Shown: positions 11,180-23,369 of the stretch, one piece after another
Layout: the number at the start of each line of letters is the position of its first letter
How positions within the stretch are numbered: position 1 is the stretch's first letter
NCBI GenBank assembly: GCA_961205875.1
Contig: OY540809.1
Span: 28,470,267 to 28,534,266 of the forward strand
DNA length: 64,000 nucleotides
Direction: 5' to 3'
Origin: Sialis fuliginosa
Lineage: Eukaryota; Arthropoda; Insecta; Megaloptera; Sialidae
Notes under the pieces: generated by a model
Seen by the model: the letters and a program-made list of their open reading frames with translations, nothing else
Told to the model about the DNA's origin: nothing
The model's database searches: none
Program-made: the position numbers and the translations under genes

Positions 11180-12398
11180 GAAGACCCCTTTTTTTTATTC
11201 CTTTTTTTTTCATAAAATTTTTTACCATAATCTGCACTTTTGTGTCCCCTGCTCTATTTTTGACGACCTTTTTTTTTAGTCATCATTTTTGCACCCAAAC
11301 CCGGAGCCCGGAGAACCAGTGTGCAAACCCTGAGACTCCGGGTCAAAACCGGAGACCTGGTCACCCTATATGGAATCGATGTAATATGTATTATTTTGAC
11401 CATTTTAATCTTATTTTAGCTGTAGAAGATTGATATATAAATAATAAAATAAATTTTTTACTGGCAATTATTTAACAAATGATTCATAACCGTATTCTAT
11501 AAAATGTCCAGAAAAGAAGGGGAAAAATTAACAAGTCAAATTATTTTTTACAAATTGGTGGGTACTAGTTGTGTTCACACACCAAAGTTCAACTCTGAGA
11601 TTTGCCTCTTTTTAAAAAAATTTGAAAATTCCAGAAAATGGCACTTTTCAAAGCTAAATAACTCTGGTGGGGGACCAGACAAAAATCTAAATTTTAGCCC
11701 ATAATAATACTACATAACGGTATTGTGCCAAAAATTTTGAGATTAAGATTTAACTACAAGCACAAAAATGTTTCAATGAGCGTATCTATACATGTGATTT
11801 TGATTCAATAATAATTAAAACATGTTATATCTTTGTTATGAATTATTTTAAGTAATTATATGTCGTGTCATAATTTTTTAAAGCTGACATAATTTTCTAC
11901 TAAAAAATTTAAAAATATAGGGCGTACCTTTCGAAAAACAAAAGTTGACATTATTTCCGGTTCAACAGGAAGTGCCAGAAAATCAAAAATAAGATTTTAA
12001 AAATATTCAGAAAAAATACAATTTTTTTCTTTATTTAACTATTCTTCTATTATCAATGGTAAAAAAGATAGTAATAGTGACTATATTAAAGTTGACACCT
12101 GTATTAACATATGAACTCCTATTGAATATTATACTTGCAATATCACTGATTGGAGTTAAATCTCAAAATTTGTTTCATTTGTTGTTCAATCCATGTAAAA
12201 AGAAACATTCAATAAAAAATACTAAAAATAAATAAACAATATATTTAAAAACATATATAAATCATTTTCAAAAATGTCCTTTCTTATTTATAATATATAA
12301 TACATTAACTAACCTAATGAAAATAAATACAACAATAATATACAATGATAAGTAATTAGTTTTTAATGCAAGGAATGTTATTAGATTGCTTTAAACAA
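11180..12398. other. AT-rich DNA downstream of Vti1a
   Basis: Presumed to contain the Vti1a 3' UTR at its right edge. Short frames at 11242-11433 and 11504-11704 have no recognisable product. No transposon ends seen. Confidence 0.4.
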
Positions 12399-13391
12399 CT
12401 ATGATGAATGTTTATTGACAGACAAGTAAATCCCCAATGAAATCGCACCAATAAATGCAAACCCGACAACATACAGCACTACCCTCTGTTGAATTGAACG
12501 CATTATCATCGAATTCATCAATCGCGATGATCGGCTGAGTTCCACATCAGCTTCTCTCAACTGTAATAAATATAAACAATTACATTTTAAACTTCTACTA
12601 TTACATAAAAATTCTTGCCAAGAAAAATGTATAACCATTAAATATTACATCTGTAAATACTTACTCTTCCCCTAGACCTTTGTATAGTTTCTCTCTGTGC
12701 ACTTAAGTCATGTAACACATGCGTTCCTATTTGCTCTGATTCCAACAAAACTCTATATCCGTGATTTAACTGATTTCCGCTACGTTCTATACGTTCCGAA
12801 TTATCAAGAAGCCTGCGCTTTTGATCTTCTGTTAATCGTACTTCTGTGTATTCGTCCATCGAGTCATATCCGCCTACAATATTTGATGACCTAGCATTTG
12901 AAAATTCTTGACAAAGCCGTTTCAATTCACTTCGATAACAATCTAAACGCGAACGGTATCTTTGTCTCTGTGATGGGTCCACTTCACGTACCTCAAGTTC
13001 CATTTGTTCCAACTAAAATTGAGTGTTACGAATTATTTTTTTTATGAATACAGTATGATAAAAAAATATTCGCTACCGCATCTTACCAATTCCTGCGCTT
13101 CATCAACATGTTTTTCAATTTCTGATATAAATGATCGTTTTTCATCTAAAAATGTAATAGAAAACATAGTTATTTAAATAGGTACCTAATATAATCTATT
13201 CTTGAACGTTAAGACGTTTTTTTGGAAAACGAATATGAATTATAAAATTACAGAATCGGAAAATTTCTACTTTAAAATTATAAAACATATATTTTACCTG
13301 ATGTTGCAATATTAAGTCGTCCAATTTGTGCTGTAATTTCAGCTGTAAGAACAGCATATTGTTGTTCATAGTTGTCAAATAACGTCGCCAT
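12399..13391 (-). CDS. Vti1a: Vti1a-type Qb-SNARE, four coding exons
   Basis: Vesicle-fusion SNARE of the Golgi/endosome system; in this family it supplies the Qb helix of four-helix SNARE complexes. Coding exons on the minus strand are 13391-13298, 13145-13087, 13012-12665 and 12560-12399, all joined at GT-AG boundaries with matching frames, giving 220 aa (human VTI1A is close to this length). An N-terminal helical domain occupies roughly residues 1-100. The SNARE helix covers about 128-190, with family-typical stretches LLDNSERIERS, ESEQIG, LSAQRETIQR and LREADVELSRSSR. A C-terminal membrane anchor spans about 194-213, followed by a seven-residue tail, as in tail-anchored SNAREs. The ATG at 13391 starts MATLFDNYEQQY, close to the family N-terminus. 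The sequence resembles Vti1a more than Vti1b. It is head to head with RpL34. No frame damage is seen. The 3' end is not defined; no canonical AATAAA is obvious just downstream. Confidence 0.93.
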
Positions 13392-13693
13392 GTTTAAATC
13401 GGCTCATTATGCGTAATATTAGGGTCATTTTGTACTGACACAATCAAATTAGTTATCAACAAAGCACTTTTGAAAACAAATGTTTACCATATTCAAATCT
13501 ATGTATTATTTAATCTGATATCCTACTTTACTTGAAAATACAGGAAACTAAATGAAAAATAACAAATAATAATATATTTAAATTTAAAATAATTTATATA
13601 TTGTGTGCAATAACCCTAATCTAGTAATTTTTATTTTCAATGCCAAAAACCCTAAACATTTCTTAACGTGTTTCCTTTTCCTATCCATCAGAG
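13392..13693. promoter_or_regulatory. Shared Vti1a/RpL34 promoter with TOP-type RpL34 start
   Basis: The interval lies between the Vti1a start codon and the putative end of RpL34's non-coding first exon. At 13671-13686 there is an unbroken pyrimidine tract (TTTCCTTTTCCTATCC), the kind of TOP start used by ribosomal protein mRNAs. It is followed by CATCAGAG and a donor-like GTTAGT at 13694. Spliced to the acceptor ending at 13850, this gives a short 5' UTR exon and a 157-bp intron. No TATA box is obvious. The tract and splice sites are seen; promoter function and bidirectionality are inferred from gene arrangement. Confidence 0.6.
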
Positions 13694-13861
13694 GTTAGTT
13701 TGTCAAATGCATTATTTTTCTTTATCGTAATTCATCATTATGAAAGTTTCATTAGATTTATAAAGTAAATTATAATTATACATTAAACGTGTCTGTGATT
13801 TAGATTAAGTAATTATTTTCGTGAACTGTAAACATATTTTCTTCTTTCAGAGGGAACAAAA

Positions 13862-14493
13862 ATGGTTCAACGACTTACATATAGACGACGGCTGTCGTAT
13901 AATACAAAATCAAATAAAAGGAGAGTGTAAGTAAAATATATATTTTTCTCTAAATATTTAAAAAAGTATTTATTTAACATTGAATAATTGTTCGCTTTGA
14001 AATAACCATTTTTTAGGTTATGTTAATATGATCGATATTTCCTATTAACTAGTTTTGCCATTTATTTTAATTTAATGATGAGATACAAGGCTAGAGTCCT
14101 GAATCTAAAAAAGATGACATTAGTTCTGCTGAAAACTTTTGATAATATGTATTTTCACAAAATTTTTTACTACGTATCTAACTCAAATTCTTTTATAGCG
14201 TACGCACTCCAGGTGGCCGACTTGTATACCAATACCTTAAAAAATCTAAGAAAGTCCCAAGATGCGGTCAGTGTAAAGACAAACTTAGAGGTATTCAACC
14301 CGCAAGACCTATGGAACGAACTAGAATGTGCAGACGTAAGAAGACCGTGAAACGATCATACGGAGGTGTTCTGTGTCACAAATGTGTTAAAGAACGTATT
14401 GTTCGTGCATTTTTAATTGAAGAACAAAAAATCGTAGTTAAAGTACTCAAAGCACAACAAGCTTCGAGTAAAGCAAAAAAAGCTGAAAAGTAA
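13862..14493 (+). CDS. RpL34: 60S ribosomal protein L34 (eL34), two coding exons
   Basis: Cytosolic large-subunit ribosomal protein. Coding exons are 13862-13926 and 14199-14493, joined by a 272-bp intron (donor GTAAGT, acceptor TTTTATAG). The intron splits codon 22. The product is 119 aa, starts [18 protein letters not shown] and continues [15 protein letters not shown], both near-invariant in the family. Cysteine pairs C44-x2-C47 (CGQC) and C81-x2-C84 (CHKC) form the zinc-ribbon of eL34. The C-terminal part [24 protein letters not shown] is highly conserved, and the tail is lysine/alanine rich. A splice acceptor (CTTCTTTCAG) lies 11 bp before the ATG, so the 5' UTR is split. A poly(A) signal follows 21 bp after the stop. 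Intact and probably functional rather than a retro-copy, because it keeps introns. Confidence 0.97.
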
Positions 14494-14513
14494 TCATATG
14501 TACATTTCTTATT

Positions 14514-14519
14514 AATAAA
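14514..14519 (+). terminator. RpL34 poly(A) signal AATAAA
   Basis: Canonical AATAAA 21 bp past the RpL34 stop codon, giving a short 3' UTR as usual for ribosomal protein mRNAs. Confidence 0.75.
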
Positions 14520-15079
14520 ATATTTAAAATCCAAATGGTTTATTTATTTCTCTACACATTTATTAGTTCATTAATTCTTGTTATTAATAAAATGATCTTG
14601 TAAGTCAACAACATCCTATCTTAGTAAGTATCATACATGGATTTATTTTATATTTAATGATTATATTTATTTTTATTTATAATAAGTTGTCTTTTGAGAC
14701 CTGGTAGGTATATTTTAGACATTATATTTATAGATGCAATTAAGTGTAAAAAAAAAATAATTAATAAAAATGCAGATTGTTATCTTTTAATGTACAAAAA
14801 CTGATAATACACAGTTAAATTTTATTATTGATACTGCAATTTAAAATTATAATGAATTCAGTTTTAGAACAATTACATAAAAAATCTAAATTATTAATTT
14901 GTAAATCCCGCGTTAATTTGAACCAATGAAACACAAGAAATAGTTCCTATTCGACCAATCATAACACGCAATTAAAATTGATATAATCCGTGCAGTGGCG
15001 CCAGACGTGAATTCCAAGAAATTCTTTGACGCATGCGTGTTTATTTTAAGTTTATTGAAAATGGTGGCTAAAATAGTGT
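14520..15079. other. Spacer between RpL34 and the candidate exon at 15.1 kb
   Basis: Almost pure A/T for 400 bp, then a GC-richer stretch from about 14985 that would be the proximal promoter of the candidate exon. Confidence 0.4.
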
Positions 15080-15192
15080 GTCAGTTGTGAATTGTGTTTT
15101 TTATTATGTATTCTGACAGTTTTTCACGTGGTTGGAGTGCCAAAAATGGATTGATGCTCACCGTAGATATTTTGATGAAACATACAAGATAT
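15080..15192 (+). other. Candidate first exon of an unidentified gene
   Basis: A TCAGTTGTG initiator-like sequence at about 15080 is followed by an ATG at 15106. The frame stays open for 29 codons (MYSDSFSRGWSAKNG..., ending MKHTRY) into a strong donor TATG|GTAAGC at about 15192. Just upstream lie GGCGCCAGACGTG and GACGCATGCGTG (NRF1-like) in locally GC-richer DNA. I do not recognise the peptide, and the exon may be wholly 5' UTR. No matching acceptor and coding exon could be identified downstream, so any intron would be long. A chance arrangement is possible. Confidence 0.33.
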
Positions 15193-16259
15193 GGTAAGCC
15201 CGTATAGTAAATTTAAATATTTTAATTGCAACGCCTACTGCTATAACTACGCGAATAGCCTTGGTTCTTTCATGAATATTTTTTTTAAATTGACATTTCA
15301 CGAACGTTATCAGAGATTAATGTTTACTATTTACGCATGTTTAGTTGTAAATATATATATTTGTTACACCGTTTCTTATTAATATGAATGTAGGGTGCAC
15401 GCAATTAAAGATATTAATAACATTTGTTGACAAAAAATATGCAACCAATAATTCTCGAGATTTCATCTCGAACAATATTTATGCATAGATTCCTCATTTT
15501 AATACACATGTATTTAATTTCATTCTACAATGAAATTATTTGCTTTTAAACATTCGTTTGTATAATATCTCGTTTTATATTTGATTAAACCATGTTTTCT
15601 TATTTCACAGAATGTATTTAAAATGCATGTACATATAGGTACATTATAAATTAAACATACTACATACACAATAATATAAAGTATTTCAATGCTTTTAGTA
15701 AAACACTAAAATATTTCGTCAAAAATTTATATCGACTACGGGCATCCCCCATCATAAAATAAGCAATCAAAAATGAATTTTTGGATAAATAATTGCATAG
15801 TTTACAATATAAGTTATTATCTTAAAAAGTATAAACAATTATATTTATAGATAACTCATACGAAACTGCTTTAAGTAAAAAATATATGTGCAAAAATGCA
15901 CTGATCAGATTGGTACCATAATCGATCTTGAGTGAACGAAATAAAATTTTAAACATGGAATGCGGAAATCATTTTTTCTTTACCTTCAAAAATATAATCG
16001 AAATCTTACCTTATCTAGGATACAATATTTCGCCTCTATAACCATACTTCTAATTCCTTCAAAACATTAAAATACAAATCTAATCGAATTATATGTAATA
16101 TAAATAACACCTTTATTTATGAGTAAAAATGTTGAAAAAATATTACACATTGCATTTTTTACGTTTCATGTGTTCAAAGGTGCAGCAATAATTTGTATCT
16201 AGTTAAATTCACGTAATTTAACTACCTTATAGCTTATAGTACACAATACATGCGCATGC
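15193..16259. other. AT-rich interval, possible start of a long intron
   Basis: No ORF of note and no repeat seen elsewhere in the window. If the 15.1-kb exon is real this is its first intron. Confidence 0.3.
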
Positions 16260-16530
16260 ATTTTTATTGAAGCATTGTCACACATATACATGTAACGAAC
16301 GCCCTTGAACTTCCGGTACGTGAGTGGGCCTTTAATCGAGTAGCCCGGTGTGCGTTTTATTCACTCACCTTAATTAGATACTGACCACCAAATCTTAATT
16401 AATGTACGTGTCACTACCATTTTGTAGCTGTTTAGAGAAACACGTTATGTCGGCGTGGGACGCGCACCGACCGTGGAAGATCTGTTATTGAAGATTGGGT
16501 GTTTTATAGAATATGTTGTCGGTGTTATTT
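16260..16530. promoter_or_regulatory. GC-richer island, possible regulatory region
   Basis: A 270-bp block with unusual G+C for this window: CGAACGCCCTTGAACTTCC, GTAGCCCGGTGTGCG and GGCGTGGGACGCGCACCGAC. It contains no long ORF and does not recur in the window. It lies 1.1 kb inside the putative first intron. Enhancer or alternative first exon are both possible; the role is inference from composition only. Confidence 0.3.
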
Positions 16531-16585
16531 AGCTGATCTCTGATAAAATGTTTAAGTGTTGAATGGAATGATTTTAAAAATTATA

Positions 16586-17135
16586 AGGTACTGGCACCAG
16601 TTATGGCCGCTATAAGAGCAAGGTTTACTGTTTTTCTGATTGACGGGCTTCTTTTTTGTAATTTTCATGAACTTATATTACTAATAAAATAAGTAACTCT
16701 TTATTTAATCAATTTAATGACCAAAGTCCGCAAATATAGTTTGTTTTTTAAATTATAACCTTTTATTTTGTTTATGTTTTTTCTACAGTAATGGATAAAG
16801 TAAAACCAGTAATGAGCACGCAGTGATGGACACTTGCCAATGATTACAAAATGATAAGTACTACAACACATAAGATATAAAAGAAAGAATCATCAAATTT
16901 TAAATAATGTAAAGCAGTTGCAAATAAATAAATTATACTAATAATTAGTTTAAATGTCCACCATTTTGACACCTATTGGCCAATTGTCATCAAATCACGC
17001 TGTAAGACAGTTAAATGTAATAGATTAACATTCAGAAATGGTAGTAATCAAATATCCATAAATATTTCTAATTCAGTACATTTAATTAAAAAATAGCCAT
17101 TACTGGGGTCATATCCAAGACTGGTGCCAGTACCT
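16586..17135. mobile_element. MITE with AGGTACTGGCACCAGT ends, copy 1
   Basis: Ends AGGTACTGGCACCAGT and its exact complement, flanked by TA on each side (TA target duplication likely, as in Tc1/mariner-like MITEs). 550 bp, no ORF. A reversed copy lies at 29286-30034. Confidence 0.8.
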
Positions 17136-17139
17136 TATA

Positions 17140-18250
17140 TTTATAAATCATTGCTTATATATAAATGTTTTAAAATATTAGGTACAACAACAATAAGTTC
17201 AATTAGCTATATAGAATTAAAATTTCAATAAATATAATCAATTAAAGTTGATTATTAAATTATAAAATATTATTTTGTATATTTATTGATTTTTAAGGTT
17301 CAGTGACTTTGTAGTTATTATCATTTGCCTATACTTATTAAACTGTAATTCATAGCCCCCATATGGGGGGGGGGGGGCTGACAGTACTCTAGTCCTGGGA
17401 CCCGGAGCTAAGGGAGGCCCGACAGGAATAGCAAAAAAACTCAATGATTGGTATTTACGAATTAAAATAATAATTAAAGAATTAGTTAAAAAAAAGTAAT
17501 TCAAATATTTCTTTGATTTCTTTCCTATTGAAAGGCCTAACAATTCCAGTCCGAGAGTCCGTGGTAAAATGTGGGGCCATACTGTTATTGCATTTATAAA
17601 TCAAATTAATACGTATATGTAGCTATATACAGAACACAAAAATTCACATTCTGATTTCTTTTATCAAATATCAGCAAACGCAGCATTATTTTTGTATATC
17701 AAGCATACAGAAATAAAAACAAAGTTGTATAAGTTCTTTCTTCTCATATCTTCGATATATTATTTTAGCACGCGATTAGATAGTGTATATCGTTTTTAAA
17801 AGATATATTTTCGTGGGAGGGAGATAACATTTAAAATGTAAACTAAATTAGAAATACAAACATAAGTCTTTTACGCTTAATTTAATTTCCAACACTTCAT
17901 TTTTCAGAGCCACCTCTAACCTGTACTGTCAAACCAATTTACATATTATTTATAATGAATACATATTTTTTTGTTATACTTATATGTACATATTTTTTGT
18001 AGTACGTTAAGATATATTGCTTGTATGACAATTACACTTCGGGTACTGTATTTATTAAATCGTATTCAAATTTTAACAGACAGTAAGAAGGCACGGCTAT
18101 GGTATATACAGGCTTCATGCCGAGATGCCTAATCGAAAATATATACACGACTACTAATCGGGCAGACTCGTCTCGTCTCTCTACCTGGCCATTCGCAGCA
18201 TCTTGGTTAACAGTGAAAGTGGCTCAGGTACTCAGTAGAACACGTTAAAA
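17140..18250. other. AT-rich interval with a GC-rich fragment at 17.35 kb
   Basis: At 17354-17440 a palindromic CCCCCATATGGGGG runs into a GC-rich stretch (CCTGGGACCCGGAGC), probably the end of an old transposon. Bases 18110-18240 are also GC-richer. No gene recognised. Confidence 0.35.
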
Positions 18251-18254
18251 TATA

Positions 18255-18600
18255 TCCTGTTTTAAAGGACCCTGAAAATTGCTGATTTTCGTGATTTAAA
18301 AAAATAAAATTCGATAACGCAGTCGGATTTTTTTTAAAACGGCCATTTCAAAAATAAATGTCAAATTAAGTAAGCCTTTTTTGACTGTTTTTTGTTCAAA
18401 AAATGTGAAATAAAAAAAAAAAACGTACGACGTTGAGGAATGCCATGAAGAATGATGGGGCAAAATTTGAGACGGATAACTTGAAAACTTTTTGTTTAAA
18501 TTAAAATCTTCCACCGTTTTGAAAAACCGCGTTTCGAAAAAAACGCGTTTAAAATTTCGAGTACCTACGAGATTTTCATATGAACTGTCTCACGCAGCTA
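18255..18600. repeat. Dispersed repeat with TTTCGAAAAAAACGCG motif
   Basis: Shares the motif TTTCGA(G/A)AAAAACGCGTTT and its A/T-rich surroundings with 23370-23710 and, inverted, with about 42800-42830. A family of decayed elements; ends not defined. Confidence 0.45.
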
Positions 18601-18942
18601 GACGATCTCTTTCTAAGAAAGACGGTAACGACCGGACTAATTCGAATGTCACGACCAAAATTTAACAGCAATTTATACTTACTTTTATACTCTCTAAACA
18701 TATAAACACATCTTAAGTTGGATAATTTTTTCCTCCCTAAACTGATATTTTCCCCTTGGCTTCTTTCCATACCACTAGACACTAGTTTAAGGTCATGTTC
18801 AACTTGGAATTGTGTCTGTAACTGCACATAAAATGGGGCTAGAGGGAAAATATACTTTTAGAGAGGTTGTCAGATCCAAAGTTTATACGTTTTACACAAT
18901 TTTAATAAATTTTTAATAATAATAATAATAATAAATTATTAA

Positions 18943-19129
18943 CAGTAGCGGATTTACAGTTTTACCGCCCGTAGGCTGGAGGTTTTTTGCCACTTAGAAC
19001 AAATAAAAAGTATCCTTTTTTATTTGATTTTCATAAATCACATTTTTTTTGTCGCTGGAATTTTGCCACCCCCTAATTTAGACTATAGCGACTATAGCCT
19101 ACTCAGTCTATTGGGAAATCTGCCACTCG
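18943..19129. mobile_element. Probable hAT-like MITE, 187 bp
   Basis: Left end CAGTAGCGGATTTAC, right end an imperfect complement (GAAATCTGCCACTCG). TTATTAA flanks both sides (18936-18942 and 19130-19136). Directly upstream is a (TAA)n microsatellite, so the flank match is partly expected by chance. Confidence 0.45.
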
Positions 19130-20150
19130 TTATTAATATGCTGAGTTACAGCAACTGTCAAAATAATGTCCGTATAGTTTACGAGCGGTTGTAAAATTTG
19201 ACGAGTAGAACTTGCTATCCTCCACATGACAGAACACAAAAAAGGAAACCAACAAAAAACATATACAACCCATAAAGTGTCAAAAGTATAATGAATGTAA
19301 CACCTATGACCCAGGGCTTGGAATCTCATTTAGGACCCGGGTCCAACTATAGCCGGACCCCATCTCATCTCAGTGTCCTTGAGATCGCCTGGCGCCACAC
19401 AGAGGTGTAGTGTAGGGACAAATGACCTGCTTGCTCCAATAAAACGCTCAATCATATAAATACATTGCTCGATTTCTATGGTAATTTGCTGGTTATGTAA
19501 TACCCTGTGTTTTTTATGTGATTTAGTTTTTGTAGGTGTAATTTTGGAAGGTGTTAGTTGTTTAGTAGTTATATTAATTATTTCCGTACTGGAATTATTG
19601 ATATTGATAGTTTGTAGAGTTTTCTTGAACTAGGTAATTGCTGTGTAGATTCGTTTTACTAGGTACGAAGTATGCGTTAACTATTTTGCCTATTAGTTTT
19701 AAATAAGGTAATTTCAAAACACAATCATTTTTAGATCTTTTTTTTGAACCGGTGATGATAACATTTGATTTTTGTTATGTTTTTTAAATTAGCGCATCAA
19801 AAGAACGACTTATGTAATACCAACTAAAGTGACAGTAAGGCGACTGCTTTGCAACAAGAATCATAAACCAGTTGCGGAAGCGACTATTTTACAACTGGTT
19901 TGCAATAGATTTAAGTCTTCGCTTCGCACACGAGCGCAACTGAATCTTGATCAGTCGACAGTGTTATGGGAATTGTCGTGAAAAAAGCGATTTTAGTTTA
20001 AAATTTTTTTTTACTTTGCAACATGTCAAGCATTCTTGAATACTCAGGAAGGTTATAATTGTATAGAACTTCATATTGCTTCCTCGCAATATTGAAGATA
20101 CGAGAAGCTATGTGATCGTTTCAGATTGAGACAAAAAAATATTCTCCGAT
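19130..20150. other. Mixed interval, no gene recognised
   Basis: Contains a GC-richer stretch at 19335-19440 and, at 19830-19960, sequence related to 21050-21250 (AACCAGTTGC, ACTGGTTTGCA). The minus frame 19329-19108 has no family signature. Confidence 0.35.
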
Positions 20151-20164
20151 TTCAAAATTTTAAA

Positions 20165-20560
20165 TTGATTTATCCGTTTCACGTCAACGCAAACACTTTA
20201 CGTTCCGTGTCTGTCTGTCCGTCCGTCCGTCCGTCCGTGTGACCGTCCGTCTGTCCCCTGAATCCTTGTCACACGCATAACTCATGAACCACTGAACCGA
20301 TATTATTGAAACTTGGTCGGATGGTTGGGTCTGGCTTGAGGACGGTCCCATTTGAAAATCATCAAAATCGTATGTAAGGGGGAGGGGTGACACCCCAAAA
20401 TATTTATTTTTTCAAGATATCTCAAGAACGACGCATGTTACGTGAAAATTTTATAGAATATTTTTTGTAGAGCATTAAATTTTCTATAATATGGGTCTAC
20501 AACGTTTGTTGTAAAATATTCCCTTACAAAGATTTATCTCAATTTATTTTAAAAATTCGT
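20165..20560 (+). repeat. Dispersed repeat with (CCGT)n, copy 1
   Basis: Includes a (CCGT)n tract at about 20218-20240 and, beyond it, CATAACTCATGAACCACTGA, GACGCATGTTACGTGAAAATT and ACAACGTTTGTTGTAAAATA. Reverse-complement relatives lie at 22995-23130 and 32865-33075. Non-coding. Confidence 0.6.
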
Positions 20561-21049
20561 GTTTTGTTTTTCTAAATTGATATTGCTTAGATATATTAAA
20601 TGTCATTTTCACGTTTTAAATGCCATTTTGACATTTGCATAAATTTAGATTTAGATTGAAATTTCCAAAAAATTAAAAATATATGAAAACATATTCAGGT
20701 GCGTTTTAAGAAAAATTTCGAACTAATATTTTTTAGTAAAATTGTATAAAAATTAAATGGTTAACCAATTCCAGGCAATTTATATAAACACTATCAGTTT
20801 TTATTTAAATTGTTGAATAATTAACTACCTTTGGTGAATTTAGCACGAGGAAGAACTGTGCATTTACTTGGCAGATGTTTTTTCCATCTCCTCGATGAAT
20901 TTAATGTTTATTAACTGATCATTTATTCTGAATGAACTAACTAATTGTAAGTAGGTAATTATTAATAGGAATAATGATAATAATTAACTAATAATTTTAA
21001 TTAGAAATATATAATAATATTATTATAATTATAAAGCTAAAATATCATG

Positions 21050-21254
21050 CAACCACGCAACTGAAACCGAAATTCGACCTGTAAGCACAGTTGCACGAAA
21101 CCAGTTGGAAACTGATTGCAAATCAGTTTTGTTTCAGTCGCACCGTGTGCGGAGGGCCATTACATTACACGTGCAAAGTCACCAAACGGTTTCTTACTCA
21201 ACTGGTTTGCAGTTCTCGTTGCAAAACGGTTACTCCGTGTGCGGAGGGCCTTAA
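21050..21254 (+). repeat. Element end with doubled CCGTGTGCGGAGGGCC
   Basis: CCGTGTGCGGAGGGCC occurs at about 21147 and again at 21235 before TTAA. Between them CAGTTGG/CAACTGG and GTTGCA motifs repeat. It looks like the right end of a terminal-inverted-repeat element whose left end may be the related stretch at 19830-19960. The frame 21091-21282 is a by-product. Confidence 0.4.
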
Positions 21255-22990
21255 ACATTTTTTTGTTGAAAACAGAAATTAGATTTATTTGAATTTTTCA
21301 AAGTTTACATCTTTTCATATAAAATAAAAATATTTGCGTGTCTAAAAGATAGTAAACACGATGTATAAATAAAAATATACAAACTTTTTTAGTAAAATTT
21401 CAACTTGTTATATATGTCGACTGAGATATAAAAAAATATAAGTCTACATTAAAATTGTATTTATCTAAAATATATCAATACCTATTGTATAATTTTTTTA
21501 TTATTGGGTTTTATTCCGCGTTGTACTTTAATGTACATTAAAGTACAACAAACAAAATTGAACACCCGTGAAAGTCTACGTTAAAAAATATATCAATATT
21601 TATTTTATTTTATAAAATAGCCAAAAAGTCTATTAAAATATGATTTTATTAGAGGCATTTCCTCTTAATTATACGTTTTTTCAAACCAACCACTATTAAA
21701 TGTATTCTATCTGTATAATACATTCATTTATACAATTCTATTGTAACTGTCATAACAAGAGTTATGAAATGGTTTTACCCAACCAAAAATAAACATAGAA
21801 CAAGGGAGTCTTTATATTTCGTGTTTTATGAGAAATAGAAACAAACTTTTATTATTATGTATCCAGTATTCACAATCTAAAAAGCACTATATTGATTTTC
21901 TGTACATATTTTATTTGAAATGATTGATCACCGTGGCTAATCAGGGTTCATTTGTAATGAAAATTTCCTCAACAATATATTCAGAATATTTCCATCGAAG
22001 CAGCAGTTCTAAAAAAAAAAAAAGTTTTTGTTACGATATACAAAACTTATATCAACATGTTCATATTTTGTATTTTTGCTTTTTGGGAATTTGATACGTT
22101 CATAGTTCAAAAGCCAAACAACATATTATACTCATGTTTATAGAAAGTCAAATATTTATATATTCAAATTTTTCATATCAACAAATTTATCTGAATAGAA
22201 TGTTTCATATAAATAATTGCAATACAGTAAAAACCCTCTGATTAACTAATAATTTTATTCTAAAGGTCGAGAAATTTACGATCTCTCTTCATAAAATGCG
22301 AGTAATATACGACCCTATAAAATTTATACCCTCTGATTTTTTATGATTATTGCATAGTAAATAATTAATTAAAATTTGTGTTATTGTTAATATTAGATTT
22401 ATAACGTTTACAATTTATTCCTTTCTTCTACAACTATTTTTTACTTATTTTTTTATTTATAAATGAAGAAATAAATAGTACAGTTTTTATTTAAATTTCA
22501 GCGATTATATTGCGTAAAAATATGTTTAGTAATTTATTCATTTAGCAATTTTTATAACTCAATATACCATATATATTTTTTTTTGAACCTACTAACAAAA
22601 ATATAAAATTATTTTTATTTCACAATACAACTTTTTTTCATATATAACTTAATTCTATGTATATAAAATGTTAGTGTGCTATATAATTAATCATTGGGTC
22701 ACAAAATATGGCGTTTAAATTTAAATATATACTTGTATAAATGTATACCTGTTTTTTTTTTCGACAGACCGTACAAAAGCGCTTGATTGTAAGATATGAC
22801 AAACTGTTATTTTTACATTTTTTATTCGTGAAGTCAGTTGGGGGCGTCTTGTAATAAATTTGACTCTTTTACAGTGGCAGTCACTATCTTCAAACATACG
22901 AGGTGTTTGTTAAATAATAATAATACTTTTTATTAATATTTGAAAAAATATCTGCCAAATGATAGCACAATATTTCCTCGTACTAAATTC
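21255..22990. other. AT-rich desert
   Basis: About 1.7 kb of A/T-rich DNA. Nothing resembling a gene, RNA or defined element end was seen. Confidence 0.45.
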
Positions 22991-22994
22991 TGCA

Positions 22995-23130
22995 AAAACG
23001 GGGTAAGATAATTTATTACAAAAGTTGTAATGATGCCCTTCCTATAGTCAGACCCAACTAACTAGCCAAGTTTCATTAAAATTCGTTCAGTGGTTCATGA
23101 GTTATGCGTGTTTGTTTCGACCTCAAACAA
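22995..23130 (-). repeat. Dispersed repeat, copy 2 (inverted)
   Basis: Shares with the reverse complement of 20165-20560 the string TTACAAAAGTTGTAATG-like core and CCAAGTTTCATTAAAATTC, then CAGTGGTTCATGAGTTATGC. Confidence 0.5.
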
Positions 23131-23369
23131 AATGACCAAATGGAAATTTTTAAAACGGAAACTAAAAATGTTTCTACTTTCAAAAATGATTACATTACTT
23201 CCTGCTATCCTTTAGATATTGTAAGGAAGCAGAATGATAACTAATTATTTTAGGATCGGGTAAAGGACATTTTATTAAGTATATATTCAACTTATTCAGT
23301 ACAAATTTTTATTGAAAAATATTCAAAATTTACAAAGCTATGATCCTCGATGTGACAACCAAACAAAAA

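Noticed and set aside
14075-14350. 91-codon plus frame overlapping RpL34
   Set aside because: Out of frame with the conserved RpL34 exon and partly intronic.
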